A stretch of DNA of 64,000 bases from Rufibacter sediminis (GCF_014269285.1 NZ_JACOAF010000044.1:124001-188000); one strand, 5' to 3'; positions 18,401 to 25,830 are shown, numbered from the stretch's first letter. Translations and numbers: made by a program. The notes: a model not told the origin generated them from the letters alone.

Positions 18401-18800
18401 GTTGAACTAGGATTCCGGTAACGTCTGAACTGGAGGCGGCCCGTCTGATCGTGATCGTTAAATCTCCTTGGTTAGACGTGGTTTGGTCGTGGATAGCTCT
18501 ACGCACCCCGTACATCAAGCGCTCCCCATTCTTTACTCTGATCAGCAACCGGTGGTCAGCTGAGAAGGTGGCTCCGTTCCGGCTGAAGCCAGCCGGTTTC
18601 AGGAAGCTCAACGACGTGATGGCCACGCCCGAGGCACTCGGGAAATTGGCATCGTGTGCAAGGTAACCAGCTTTGTCATTGGCTGGATCTGTTAAGACAG
18701 CCGTTGATCTGTTAGGGGTGAGCTGCTTGGAACCCTCGCCGTACATGGTGAAGGGAAGCAGGAGCAATACAAACAGCAGGGATCGTAATTTCTGAGCCAT
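12438..18800 (-). CDS. Giant secreted protein with DUF11 repeats, thrombospondin-3-like Ca repeats and a T9SS sorting domain
   Basis: 2120 residues. A signal peptide (~1-22) leads to a unique ~500-residue N-terminal region. It is followed by about eight ~120-residue DUF11-type beta repeats (~530-1510), most starting with ADVAVTN or similar and containing VTNNGP...VTDKLP and TGVWNIGSLA. After a cadherin/Ig-like segment (~1520-1610) come Asp-rich thrombospondin-3-like motifs (~1610-1900; DNDGVPDEIDLDDNNDGI, DIDGDGIPNAVEA) that should bind calcium. The last 182 residues are a fibronectin-like plus type-A T9SS sorting domain, nearly the same as in the other giant gene. A role as rigid surface adhesin or matrix protein is inferred. 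It ends at a strong terminator, so it is not co-transcribed with the YDG gene. Confidence 0.85.
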   Translation of the reverse strand: MAQKLRSLLFVLLLLPFTMYGEGSKQLTPNRSTAVLTDPANDKAGYLAHDANFPSASGVAITSLSFLKPAGFSRNGATFSADHRLLIRVKNGERLMYGVRRAIHDQTTSNQGDLTITIRRAASSSDVTGILVQQTTLTRNQTSTRQMLLNTNQAGVIATPAQALAGPTFMQSGTTRNSGGYSPLTVTNNTGADQDYWVEFTQVGEANMADGQLFSVYDLWDFTVIDGTGAEKPGRMRSKLWSFSAGGTSNVFSKDFNMYPLIPSEDQPGFFFVKEIELAGIAPQNFFRFVTNRFGSTSATGRTTDTERRKSQTAQTDYPELFNFVNDPDPAIWPSATVPTFTVGITSSCNTTTNGGKSTFNLNTSESSTFVVLINLNGVAGYQPGTADVLLESTGAKGARTVEWNGLNGLNQVVAKNTTLNYFFRNNSSPIHFPVWDAEANADGFRVQDIRPVAGTNYDGLLFWDDSNLPTSSFPTPQAELFGVVSTNGVHRWGSATTTAGDLKTVNTWTYGYTGSSTQSATFTYDCSADVAVTNTAATAPYTIGKPFTYTVTATNNGPITASNVQVTDKLDLTKLEFVSSSDAANYNTSTGVWNIGSLAVGASKTLTLTVKPLTLGTISTTATQTHTEVDNVASNNSATASITVQAAADIEVKNVTPKTSYNFGDLVTFTVTAKNLGPNAATGVVVTDKLPAGLTLEGTAPAGYDATTGNWTVGALAVNETKTLTLTARATTQGSITTTATLGSRTGFELDENAGNNTASTTITVSPTADVAVTNVVSNLNPGQGDVITYTIKAINNGPSNATNVSVANQIPAGLTITGFTASLGTFDATTGTWTIGTVVTSGSQTLTITAKPTAIGTLTLSSTQSHTEYDSQSSNNTASSTITVKPTADVAVTNVVISPIKTAYVNGDEVTYKVTVTNNGPSTATNVVITDKLPVSLTFVSASNSTGTDAYNSVNGTWSVGSLASGASATLTLVGKINQSAVITTTASQTHTEYDNTIGNNSASATITSGSGTVSSDIKVAVGLSSGPYYTGKQITLGVRVDNQGPDAATGLSLDALVPAGFTLVSAEPKVGTYNASTGIWTVGNLASGSYTGMNLVVVPNADMTVTGDKNYTFVATKRTANEYDAVTENNTAASSFTVHKTADVSFSTSVTGGVNGVFYRDLTEATFTLKVTNNGPDRVTNLMGMDTRTGSLTFTYVEPGKGYDATTGQWNISSLDPGQSVTLIVKGIPNTTGRLNLGGSILSADQTDLNSENNKSVALINVLPVAELAVTNTASAPTFYNGQETSFTVKVQNNGPDAATGVVIEDKLPAGLTFMSATASSGSYDPATGRWTLGTDVLPGAANAQTLVIRVKPQSAATYTTVASVAASGQYDNITTNNSQQASITGTATADIALNSTIVEGPYYVGGQYRVTITATNLGPDPATGVVVAAGVASGLNLVTGSGIPAPGTSINSVTGIWTIGNLGINESKTLSLLVQPAELGVLNSIGYKYAANEFDPNGGTTKDGNNTTIISITAVDREATYQVIANNKHPFAMHNGDHIAEVSDQDGPVNNAKLVNGTLPAGLRLQNNGEIEVSNRFALVAGTYNLLIETTDAIGGTTQQTVTFVINGDWDNDGVPDEIDLDDNNDGIFTTQVNNATDANGDADGDKIPNFLDKDFMHPIYGAFQDRNNDDINDAFDLDMDGLIKGYDIDIDGDGIPNAVEANRGIVPSSSIYDAAKGVFIGPVDANGIPIAAQTSSNSSVSNLPNPDTDNDGIRDYEDVDSDNDGILDNYEAQATNKYVNGLGSDLDFDGLSDGYDATTGGVAITPVDTDRDSIPDYLDLDSDADFSMDYIEAFDDNNDGKAIDDLMERARLFEEANNKGWYVNTLKDKDGTPLWLKLTNGYPNYLTQGSTYYHDTDNDGIVDLFDANNGGRSASMRTGENNEYAFRSSTVITPLPVTLISFTAKAQKEGVALHWVTAAEKDNDFFQVERSTDGKNFSAIGKVKGNGNSNVLQNYSFQDAATPAGTLYYRLKQVDFDGKFEYSKTIAVRAQGTSAAITVKAYPNPTTDVVNVDLASVGAEQVTVKVVAMDGRVVKTLEVTGGAEQKIDLTQLAAGTYLLKMTGSTFDTTTRVVKQ

Positions 18801-19138
18801 ACACTTTCAATTAGTAATCATGTCAAGGGACTATCGTTAGTAGGAGAAAAAGTCTTTCGACTTACTATGTATATCACCTGCTCTAATAGTTTTGACAAAA
18901 TTGTCCAATAAGAGCGATGGAATGGCTTGGTTTTCGTTCAATCTTAATAATTTGACGATGAACGGTGTCTTATAGATGTGAGTGGTGGTTTATACACGAT
19001 TATTTCGTTTTGGTTCTCAGTATAAGTACTGCTTATGGACGTTGTAGTGAACTTCTAAAAGCATTATTAAAGGTAATTTTATATTAGAATTATTATAATG
19101 TGCTTTTATAATTTTTGAACTCTCCAGATTGTACTGGC

Positions 19139-19179
19139 TCTGTTTTGAGACCGAAATTTAAAATCTAGGCTCAAAACGT
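19139..19179. repeat. Interspersed palindrome, copy 9
   Basis: TCTGTTTTGAGACCG on the left pairs with TAGGCTCAAAACG on the right. The GAG/CTC step has changed on both sides compared with the consensus. Confidence 0.55.
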
Positions 19180-19228
19180 AATTCTCTCACGGAGAGAGTA
19201 GTTGAAGGAAACACCATCCACGGCCAAG

Positions 19229-19270
19229 CTTTGTTTTAAGGGGCTTTTTAAGAAAACGGCCCATAAACGA
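19229..19270. repeat. Interspersed palindrome, copy 10
   Basis: CTTTGTTTTAAGGGGC followed by TTTTTAAGAAAACGGCCCATAAACGA (given in two parts: TTTTTAAG and AAAACGGCCCATAAACGA). It lies 50 bases after copy 9. Confidence 0.5.
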
Positions 19271-19380
19271 ACTCCGGGTAGAACGCATAAGGGAGGCGCT
19301 AGGGCTTAAATTTTCCTGCGGCTGAAAGAGATCCGCTGAAAAGTAGCATTGCGCTTCCAACTGCTCGGCCTCTCCGGCCT

Positions 19381-19407
19381 GGACGGCTTTTTATAAACAG
19401 ACCGTCC
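19381..19407. repeat. Small hairpin, possibly a decayed family palindrome
   Basis: GGACGG and CCGTCC pair around CTTTTTATAAACAGA. The centre resembles the family loop; the outer arms are different. Confidence 0.4.
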
Positions 19408-19743
19408 GACTGCTTTCTGGAGGTGATCGTCGTTGCGCAAAAGGGATTTGCGGGGCGGTATACACGTTTACCGAGGGAGATCGTTCTTTGGGTACGTTTT
19501 CCGGATTTCGGCCCATAAACAGGCCCGCCTCAGAGCAGAGTGTTCCGCAGACATTGCAGAGGAAGCTTGCTGCGGTGACCAAGGCAGGGAAGGGCAGGTG
19601 GGTTGGGATCAAAGCATTGGCAGGTAGTTCTTTAGGAATATTTTTCCTGTAAATTGGAGCTGTTTTCTTTGCCCTCGGGAAGCCGTAGACGCAGAGTGTC
19701 CATCAGAATGGTTACCTTAGCCCTTTCGTAATAAAAAGAGTAC

Positions 19744-20736
19744 ATGCAGACCGAAGAACTTTCATACCAGGAGAAGATACGCGAGCACCAGCTGAAGATC
19801 AAGCAGGTGTTCAGGGAGATGGGGAAAGTAGTGGTGGGGCAGCAGTACATGGTGAACCGCCTGTTGATCGGACTTTTCACCAACGGCCACATTTTGTTGG
19901 AAGGGGTGCCGGGCCTAGCCAAGACCTTAACCATCAATACCCTGGCCAAAGTGCTGCACCTTGATTTTCAGCGCATCCAGTTTACGCCAGATCTGTTGCC
20001 TTCTGACCTGATTGGCACCATGATCTATAACCAGAGCTCCTCGGAGTTTGAAGTGAAGAAAGGCCCTATTTTCGCCAACCTGATCCTCGCCGATGAGGTG
20101 AACCGATCACCGGCCAAGGTGCAGTCGGCGTTGCTGGAGGCCATGCAGGAAAAGCAGGTCACCATCGGGGAGAAAACCTACCGGCTGGATTTGCCCTTCC
20201 TGGTGCTGGCTACCCAGAACCCGGTGGAGCAGGAGGGAACCTATCCTTTGCCCGAGGCCCAGGTAGACCGGTTCATGATGAAAGTGTACGTAGACTACCT
20301 CTCCAAAGCCGATGAACTGGAAGTCATGCGCCGCATGTCTAACCTGTCGTACAGCAGCACCGTGAACACCATCCTCACCAAGCAGGATATCTTTGACATC
20401 CGGAACGAAATCAACCAGGTGCAGATCTCCGAGACCCTGGAGCGCTACATCATAGAACTGGTGTTCGCCACCCGCCGCCCCGGCGACTATGACCTCCCCG
20501 ATTTCGCCCAGTATTTACAGTACGGGGTTTCGCCCCGGGCCAGCATCGCCCTGAACCTGGCCGCCAAGGCCGTCGCTTTCTTTGACGAGCGCGACTACGT
20601 ACTTCCCGAGGACGTGAAAGAAATTGCCTCTGACGTGTTAAGTCACCGCGTGATCCTGAACTACGAGGCCGAGGCCGATAACGTGCAGACCAAAGACTTC
20701 GTGGAAGCCATCCTGCGCAAGGTGCCTATCAGCTAA
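19744..20736 (+). CDS. MoxR-family AAA+ ATPase
   Basis: A 330-residue AAA+ ATPase of the MoxR/RavA clade, chaperone-like proteins that help mature protein complexes. Walker A is GVPGLAKT (54-61), Walker B is LILADEVNR (113-121), followed by sensor 1 LATQNPVEQEGTYPLPEAQ and the C-terminal lid with GVSPRAS carrying sensor 2. Length and motifs are complete. In Bacteroidota such genes usually precede a DUF58 protein and von Willebrand (Bat) genes; here the next gene is convergent and none of these partners is nearby, so this copy is an orphan. A heptad array and a strong terminator follow at once. Confidence 0.93.
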   Translation: MQTEELSYQEKIREHQLKIKQVFREMGKVVVGQQYMVNRLLIGLFTNGHILLEGVPGLAKTLTINTLAKVLHLDFQRIQFTPDLLPSDLIGTMIYNQSSSEFEVKKGPIFANLILADEVNRSPAKVQSALLEAMQEKQVTIGEKTYRLDLPFLVLATQNPVEQEGTYPLPEAQVDRFMMKVYVDYLSKADELEVMRRMSNLSYSSTVNTILTKQDIFDIRNEINQVQISETLERYIIELVFATRRPGDYDLPDFAQYLQYGVSPRASIALNLAAKAVAFFDERDYVLPEDVKEIASDVLSHRVILNYEAEADNVQTKDFVEAILRKVPIS

Positions 20737-20737
20737 G

Positions 20738-20772
20738 ATGTAGCACATAGCAGGTATCATGTAGTAAGACTA
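20738..20772. repeat. Heptanucleotide repeat array (ATGTAGC type), one-sided
   Basis: Directly after the moxR stop codon, four to five 7-bp units follow each other: ATGTAGC, ACATAGC, AGGTATC, ATGTAGT, then a degenerate AAGACTA. The 7-bp period matches the arrays at 28401 and 32592, but no clear inverted partner array is present. Confidence 0.45.
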
Positions 20773-20779
20773 CATATTT

Positions 20780-20829
20780 CCCAGAAACGAAAGAGCAGTT
20801 CCCTATGGAGCTGCTCTTTCGTTTCTGGG
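20780..20829 (+). terminator. Strong hairpin after moxR
   Basis: The arms CCCAGAAACGAAAGAGCAG and CTGCTCTTTCGTTTCTGGG are perfect inverses around a 12-nt loop. The right arm overlaps the left half of palindrome copy 11. Confidence 0.7.
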
Positions 20830-20857
20830 CTGTTTTGCAGAAAAGGGGCCTAAAACA
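20820..20857. repeat. Interspersed palindrome, copy 11
   Basis: CGTTTCTGGGCTGTTTT, then GCAG, then AAAAGGGGCCTAAAACA. It is shared between the moxR terminator and the terminator of the convergent beta-helix gene. Confidence 0.6.
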
Positions 20858-20862
20858 AAGAA

Positions 20863-20882
20863 GCCCGCCATTGCTGGCGGGC
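20863..20882 (-). terminator. Terminator of the beta-helix lipoprotein gene
   Basis: GCCCGCCA and TGGCGGGC pair over 4 nt; on the minus strand a T-rich tract follows. A second small hairpin (CTTTGCGCA/TGCGCAAAG, 20884-20917) lies nearer to the gene. Confidence 0.6.
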
Positions 20883-20976
20883 CCTTTGCGCACGGGAGAC
20901 TAAGCCATGCGCAAAGTGATTGTCCATCTCTACTTCTCACCCATATTGATGGTCAACCTTTTCTTTGATGTGTTGA

Positions 20977-22311
20977 TTAGTAATCTGTGTTCTGTGGGTC
21001 CCAGTTGGTCCAGCCGGTAGTCCAGTTGGTGGTTCCGAAGGCACCGATGAAGGCAGCGTTTTCAAAACCGGTGATGCCCGTGAAGGAAGCACCGCTCAAC
21101 ACCATAGAGCCAGACTGTGGCAGGTAAGGAGCCGTGGTAGCTAAGCCAAGATCTGCGGTAGATCTGATGCTGTTGCTGTTGCCTGAAGCGGTAAACCAAG
21201 TGGCCGCGTTAAACTCTGACGTAGAGGAGGAAGCCTTGTTGATGGCGGAGGTAGCGCCAGCGCCTGCTACTATGGTGTTCATGATTTTGATGCCACCGGC
21301 TTGCGCATATCCTTCCACTACAGCGCCATCTAAGGTGATGCCTTTGCTATAGCCACTGATGATGGAGTTACGGATAGAAAGGCTGGTGCCTTTTTTCAGG
21401 TGTGCACCTTGGCCAAACTGTGCGCCGGTGGGCAGGTTGCTACCAGGACCTACAATGGTCACGTTAGAGAAAGTGGCAGTAGTTAAAGGAGTTAAGGTAG
21501 AACCGTTGCCGTCATTGTCAGACTCAAAACCGTTGGAAGCACCGCCGGTAGCCACGTCCCACATGTTCGGGTCGCTGATGCCAAGGGCGTACTGCACTTT
21601 CCCGCTGTAGCCGTAGTCAGTGTCAAACATGTCATCGGTGTTTCTGTACGCCACCAGGTGGGTAGCGTTTACGGTACCGCCAAACCACTCAAAGGCATCG
21701 TCACCACCAAAGGAAACCTGCACGTGGTCAATTTTAGTGCCTGATCCTACAGATCCCATGGTCAAGCCATTCAACTCCTTGTTGGGCTGCAATGGATAAC
21801 CCGCGTATTCAATACGCACGTAGCTGAACACCCCAGAGTTGTCTGCGTCATTCTCTCCGCCGTAATTAGCCAAGGGACCGCCTTCTACCTGTATGTTCAT
21901 CCCTTGGTTGTTTTTTGCTCTTCCCAGGATAACAACTCCGCCCCAGTCACCGGCAGCGCGGCTTCCTTTGGCTTGGTTTGAGGTGAAAACGATTGGTTTC
22001 TCGGCCGTGCCCTGGGCCATGATCTTGGCGCCACGCTGGATGAGCAGGGTGCCCTGAGTGGCTTTCTCGCCTTTGATGATGGTACCCGGTTCTATGGTTA
22101 AGGTGGCGTTATTGTCTACATACACAAAGCCTTTCAAGGTGTAAACGGTATCGGCGTCCAGGGTTCTGTTGGCAGAGATGGTGCCTTGCAGGTTCGCGTT
22201 GCCTTTTACTGTAGGCGTGGGTGTCTCCTCATCGTCGCTGTCACTGCATGAGGTAAAGCCCAAAGCCAGTCCTGTCAAAAGCATCAATGATAATTTACCT
22301 AAGTCTTTCAT
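20977..22311 (-). CDS. Surface lipoprotein with parallel beta-helix fold
   Basis: 444 residues. A lipobox (GLALGFTSCSD) marks a lipoprotein, followed by an acidic linker (DSDDEETPTPT). The rest is rich in short hydrophobic beta-rungs (ATLTIEPGTIIKG, QRGAKIMAQGTAEKPIVFTS, DWGGVVILGRA), typical of right-handed parallel beta-helix proteins. No catalytic pattern is evident. It lies 52 bases after the TonB receptor gene on the same strand, so the two form an operon. Such pairs resemble outer-membrane uptake systems in which the lipoprotein helps to capture the ligand, in some Bacteroidota under phosphate limitation; that last point is inference, supported only by the direct repeats at the operon promoter. 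Confidence 0.8.
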   Translation of the reverse strand: MKDLGKLSLMLLTGLALGFTSCSDSDDEETPTPTVKGNANLQGTISANRTLDADTVYTLKGFVYVDNNATLTIEPGTIIKGEKATQGTLLIQRGAKIMAQGTAEKPIVFTSNQAKGSRAAGDWGGVVILGRAKNNQGMNIQVEGGPLANYGGENDADNSGVFSYVRIEYAGYPLQPNKELNGLTMGSVGSGTKIDHVQVSFGGDDAFEWFGGTVNATHLVAYRNTDDMFDTDYGYSGKVQYALGISDPNMWDVATGGASNGFESDNDGNGSTLTPLTTATFSNVTIVGPGSNLPTGAQFGQGAHLKKGTSLSIRNSIISGYSKGITLDGAVVEGYAQAGGIKIMNTIVAGAGATSAINKASSSTSEFNAATWFTASGNSNSIRSTADLGLATTAPYLPQSGSMVLSGASFTGITGFENAAFIGAFGTTNWTTGWTNWDPQNTDY

Positions 22312-22363
22312 ACTTGTTTTCTGAAAAGTGTTTAATTGGAATAGTGGAAAGGTATGTCGTTGA

Positions 22364-25180
22364 TTAAAAAGTGTACCCGAGGGTGGCCGTGCTGTACACG
22401 CCTCTGTTGAAGAGATAGATAGGTAGGTCGGCTGAACCTATCTTGCCGTCTTGGTTGGTGTCTTCCTTGAAGCGGAACTTCTGGTTGAAGAGATCAGAGG
22501 CCCCTACTTTCAGCTGCATTCTGTTTTTGAAGTTCTTGGTAAGGGTCACATCCACCACGTGGCGGGGCAATTCATAGATGGATGGGTTCTGGTCATCGCC
22601 TACCCGGTAAATTCTTGAGCCCAGTACATTGTACATGAGGGAATACTGCCAGCCGGTCTCATCGTCCTGGAAATACAGGCCAGTGTTCACAATGAAAGGC
22701 GATTGCCCCATCATCTGGCGGTCTTCCTGCCCCGTGGCTGCCTCGTCTCCTAAGTTTACCCGGCTGCGGATAAGGGAGGCGTTCAAGACCAGGGAGTGAT
22801 TTTGCAGGAACTTGCTGCTGGTAAGCTCTCTGAAGGATTTGCGGGCCTCGGCCTCAATACCGATGCTGTTGGCGTAGTCCCCATTCACGAAGGTGTAGTT
22901 GGTGCCAGTTCCGCGCTCCAGCTTGGTTTCAATGGGGTTTATGAACCGTTTGTAGAAAACACCCAGAGAAAGCAACTCAGCCGCCGATGGGTAGAACTCG
23001 TAACGCATGTCCAGGTTGTGGATGGTGGCGGTCTTCAGTTCGTTGTTCCCCCGCACCGAGGCGTTCTCGTTGAAGTCATAGAAGCTGAAACGGGCCTGCT
23101 CTCTGAACTCGGGGCGGTTCACGGTCATGCCGTAGGCCACGCGCAGCAAAGACCGTAAGCTGAAGTTGTAGGCCACGTTCACTGACGGCAGGATGTAGAG
23201 CTTTTTATCATCTACCTCGTAAGTGCCAGACTGGTCGGCAGTGGTAACCTGGCGCCAGTTGTACTCGGCGCGTACTCCGCCGTAGAAGTTGACCTTGTTG
23301 AAGAATTTCTTGGCGATACCAGCGTAACCGGCTCCCAGCGTGTTGGCGGCATCATACTTATCGGCAATGGTGGTGCCTTCGTCAAAGATCAGCCCGTTGG
23401 GGAAAGAGATGTTGCCTGGTGCGAAGATCTGGTCCAGCGGCTGGTTCAGGATGGCCTCATCGGTTCTGCCTTCCCCAATACCGGCGTTGCGCTTGTAGTT
23501 GAGCGTGCGGGCATTGAAGTCGCGGTCTTTTCTCTCGGCGTAAAACCCGATGTTCAGTTTGGGCGCATTCTCGATGTCTGCTGAATCGGCGGCGTTGAAG
23601 AGGTGCTGCCACTGGCCTTCGGCGATGTAGGCGGTTTCGTTCAGGTCAGAGAAGAAGCGGGCGGCGTCATACGGCGTAGACAAGGTAGAAACCTGTACCC
23701 GGAAAGGGCCTTCGGTGCCGGCATCACGCTGGGTGCGCACCCGGCGCAAGTCTGGCTCCTGGCGGTTGATGTAGTTGTAGCCCGCAGACCAGGTAAAGGT
23801 GTTCTTTTGGTCAGGAGTAGAGTGGGTGCCCTGTAACTGACCGGTGTAGATGCTGCGGCTCTCATAGCGTAAGGCGTAGTTCTGTTCTTCTTTCACGCCG
23901 CCCGTCTCGTAGTTGAAGCCCTGGCGCACCGTGGTCTGGGAAATGCCTATCTGGTTGAAGAGGTTCCGGAATTCAATCTTGTTGTTCTCGTTCAAACGGT
24001 AAGAGAAGTTCTGCAATGCGCCTACCCGTATAGAGTTGCCGGAAAGTTGGTCTACGTAGCTCCAGTTGGTGTCTACCTCTCCGTTGGCTTGCTGCTGCTG
24101 GTAATCGTTCCGGATGGTGTTCTGGCGGAGGCGGGTGTTGCTGTAGGTCAACGCGGTGATGCTGGAGAGGCGGTTACCGGCTACGTCAAAGACCCGGTTC
24201 AACCCAAAGTTCATGCGCAGGTCTGGGGCCGCGGTGGCTTTCTCCGGTTTCCAGGTATTAGGCAAATCCAGGTTCTGGCCGTACTGCGCCCGTTCGGCGT
24301 AGCTCAAGTTCTGGAATTTGGCCGTGGAAGGAAAATTGCCGGGAAGTTGGCGGGTGCCGTTGTCAAAGCCCAGGAAATCGGTTTTACTGCCTTTGTAAGA
24401 ATAGTAGTTGTTGTTGAAGGTAGTACCGGTGCGGTAGCCGGTACCTATGTTAAAAGAGGTGCTGTTCTCAGTAACGGCATTTCTGGTCGTGACTTTGATC
24501 GCCCCACCAGCGAAGTCGCCGGGCAATTCCGGAGCCGGTGATTTATAGATCAAAATCCGATCTATGACGCTGGTGGGCAGTACGTCAAAGGAAAAGGCCC
24601 GTACGTCTATCTCAGAACTTGGCGTGAGCACGTTGTTCAGCATCACAGAGTTGTAACGCTCGCTCAAACCCCGCACAATAATGAAACGGTTGTCCTGTAT
24701 GGTCACGCCCGGAATTCTTCTTACCGCCTCGGCGGCATCGCGGTCCTGGGCTTTGACAATCTGCTCATTGGACATCCCGCTCACCACTATATTGCTTTGC
24801 CGGATGTCTTTGATAAGGGAAACATCGTTGTTCACCTGGCGCTCGGCTACTACGGTTACCTCGCCCAAACTGTGGGAATCGTCTTCCAGAGAAGGGTTGA
24901 GGGTAGTGGTTTTGCCGGCTGCTATGGTAACTCCCTCAAACGTGAGGGGCTTGTAGGAAACATAGGTGATGGTGATCTTGTAGGTGCCTGGGGCCAGGGA
25001 AAGGGAGTAGTTTCCTTCTACATCTGTGGCCGCCACATGCGAAGTGGTAGCTGAAACCGTGGCGCCAATGATAGCTTCGCCGGTTTTCTTGTCTTTGACT
25101 TTCCCTGAGAGGGTGCCTGTCTGCGCAAAGCCCACGAAGGCCGTGCAAATAAAAGAGAGGGTGAGTAAAAACGATCTCAT
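22364..25180 (-). CDS. TonB-dependent outer-membrane receptor with carboxypeptidase-regulatory-like domain
   Basis: 938 residues. The signal peptide ends near residue 20 (TAFVGFAQ). A carboxypeptidase-regulatory-like beta-sandwich (~23-105; GKVKDKKTGEAIIGATV) precedes the plug (~125-250; VKAQDRDAAEAVRRIPGV, VRGLSERYNSVMLN) and a ~22-strand barrel ending in an aromatic residue (YSTATLGYTF). It should import a bulky ligand across the outer membrane using TonB energy. The partner is the beta-helix lipoprotein downstream. The promoter has a perfect TACTTTTG element and four 11-bp direct repeats directly upstream but no recognisable -33 element, which suggests an activator. The ligand is unknown. 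Confidence 0.92.
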   Translation of the reverse strand: MRSFLLTLSFICTAFVGFAQTGTLSGKVKDKKTGEAIIGATVSATTSHVAATDVEGNYSLSLAPGTYKITITYVSYKPLTFEGVTIAAGKTTTLNPSLEDDSHSLGEVTVVAERQVNNDVSLIKDIRQSNIVVSGMSNEQIVKAQDRDAAEAVRRIPGVTIQDNRFIIVRGLSERYNSVMLNNVLTPSSEIDVRAFSFDVLPTSVIDRILIYKSPAPELPGDFAGGAIKVTTRNAVTENSTSFNIGTGYRTGTTFNNNYYSYKGSKTDFLGFDNGTRQLPGNFPSTAKFQNLSYAERAQYGQNLDLPNTWKPEKATAAPDLRMNFGLNRVFDVAGNRLSSITALTYSNTRLRQNTIRNDYQQQQANGEVDTNWSYVDQLSGNSIRVGALQNFSYRLNENNKIEFRNLFNQIGISQTTVRQGFNYETGGVKEEQNYALRYESRSIYTGQLQGTHSTPDQKNTFTWSAGYNYINRQEPDLRRVRTQRDAGTEGPFRVQVSTLSTPYDAARFFSDLNETAYIAEGQWQHLFNAADSADIENAPKLNIGFYAERKDRDFNARTLNYKRNAGIGEGRTDEAILNQPLDQIFAPGNISFPNGLIFDEGTTIADKYDAANTLGAGYAGIAKKFFNKVNFYGGVRAEYNWRQVTTADQSGTYEVDDKKLYILPSVNVAYNFSLRSLLRVAYGMTVNRPEFREQARFSFYDFNENASVRGNNELKTATIHNLDMRYEFYPSAAELLSLGVFYKRFINPIETKLERGTGTNYTFVNGDYANSIGIEAEARKSFRELTSSKFLQNHSLVLNASLIRSRVNLGDEAATGQEDRQMMGQSPFIVNTGLYFQDDETGWQYSLMYNVLGSRIYRVGDDQNPSIYELPRHVVDVTLTKNFKNRMQLKVGASDLFNQKFRFKEDTNQDGKIGSADLPIYLFNRGVYSTATLGYTF

Positions 25181-25202
25181 GTCAATAGTATTAGTCTCGC
25201 TG

Positions 25203-25258
25203 CAAAAGTAGAGCGACCACTTTACCCCATGATTAACCGCTTATTACCCTATTGTTAA
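25203..25258 (-). promoter_or_regulatory. Candidate activator-dependent promoter with 11-bp direct repeats (PhoB/OmpR-like)
   Basis: On the minus strand TACTTTTG (25210-25203) matches TANNTTTG exactly. Directly upstream are four consecutive 11-bp units: TTAACAATAGG (25258-25248), GTAATAAGCGG (25247-25237), TTAATCATGGG (25236-25226) and a weaker GTAAAGTGGTC (25225-25215). No TTTG is found at the -33 position. Tandem 11-bp sites in place of a -33 element are typical of PhoB/OmpR-family activators. Confidence 0.45.
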
Positions 25259-25335
25259 GTTGATTTGCCCTATGTTACCCCGAGGTTATCCAGAAGGTAA
25301 AGAGGTGTTGGAAGCATCTGGAAAGTGCATCTAAA

Positions 25336-25374
25336 CTGTTTTGAGGCAGTTTTCAGGAAAAGAGGCCTAAAACG
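25336..25374. repeat. Interspersed palindrome, copy 12
   Basis: CTGTTTTGAGGCAGTTTT, then CAGG, then AAAAGAGGCCTAAAACGA. Confidence 0.6.
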
Positions 25375-25612
25375 ATACTTCTGCCAAGGGCTGATGGAAG
25401 TGGGCCAAAAGAAGAGCCTCTTGCCTGTGTTGTACTGTTGACAAGCGTTGGTCAAGTGTTGGTTGCAACCAATGACCTCGTTTGGCCATGCATCAGGCTG
25501 ACAACGTGTGGTGTTGAGGCTATCATGGCCGCACTGCTTTGCAAAGGATAGATCATCATAGGTACAAGTCACCAACTTAAACCACGAGTATAAAAAATCC
25601 TCTTTCCTTCCG

Positions 25613-25760
25613 AGGGGTAGGGCCGTTGCGTTCTATTTCAACAGTTTGCTTCTTTCTAGAAGGCATTGACGTTACTACACATTTTGAGCCTCACGGCTCA
25701 CTGAAGTTTCAAACTTCAGCTCATCTTAGGTCCAAGTTGGAAACTTGAACCAGGTGTATT
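25613..25760 (+). repeat. ~150-bp dispersed repeat, copy A
   Basis: It contains the strongly conserved core TTTGAGCCTCACGGCTCACT followed by the small palindrome GAAGTTTCAAACTTC and then GGTCCAAGTT...AACTTGAACC. The minus strand of 47608-47752 matches along its whole length (GGTAGGG, CGTT, GTTCTATTT, then the core, then ACCAGGT), so the two are copies in opposite orientation. Confidence 0.65.
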
Positions 25761-25774
25761 TAAGAACTTAACAC

Positions 25775-25830
25775 CCTTAGCCAAGGAGGGGAATAAGGAT
25801 ATGTAGGAAAGCTCCCCTCCTTGGCTAAGG
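25775..25830. repeat. Inverted repeat with CCTTAGCCAAGGAGGGGA arms
   Basis: Perfect 18-bp arms (25775-25792, 25813-25830) around a 20-nt loop, followed by GGGGCTGGGGGTGG. C/G-rich hairpins of this type are found dispersed in many Bacteroidota genomes; only one copy is visible here. Confidence 0.6.

Larger units (their letters stand above)
18801..19743. other. Long intergenic region between adhesin and moxR, repeats only
   Basis: This 943-base gap has an AT-rich part next to the adhesin start (18801-19130, likely promoter and leader), then two copies of the common palindrome (19139-19179, 19229-19270), a short GGACGG/CCGTCC hairpin (19381-19407) and a decayed palindrome near 19492-19528. No protein-coding pattern was found; the frames at 19391-19627 on either strand have no similarity I can recognise. 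Confidence 0.55.

Noticed and set aside
6823-18666. Many open frames on the plus strand opposite the two giant adhesins
   Set aside because: Antisense shadows of repetitive Thr/Val/Ala-rich coding sequence; they repeat with the domain period and lack starts or signals of their own.
25270-25575. 101-codon open frame on the minus strand beside the TonB receptor
   Set aside because: Its C-terminal part translates palindrome copy 12, codon use is unlike the neighbours and no family pattern is present.
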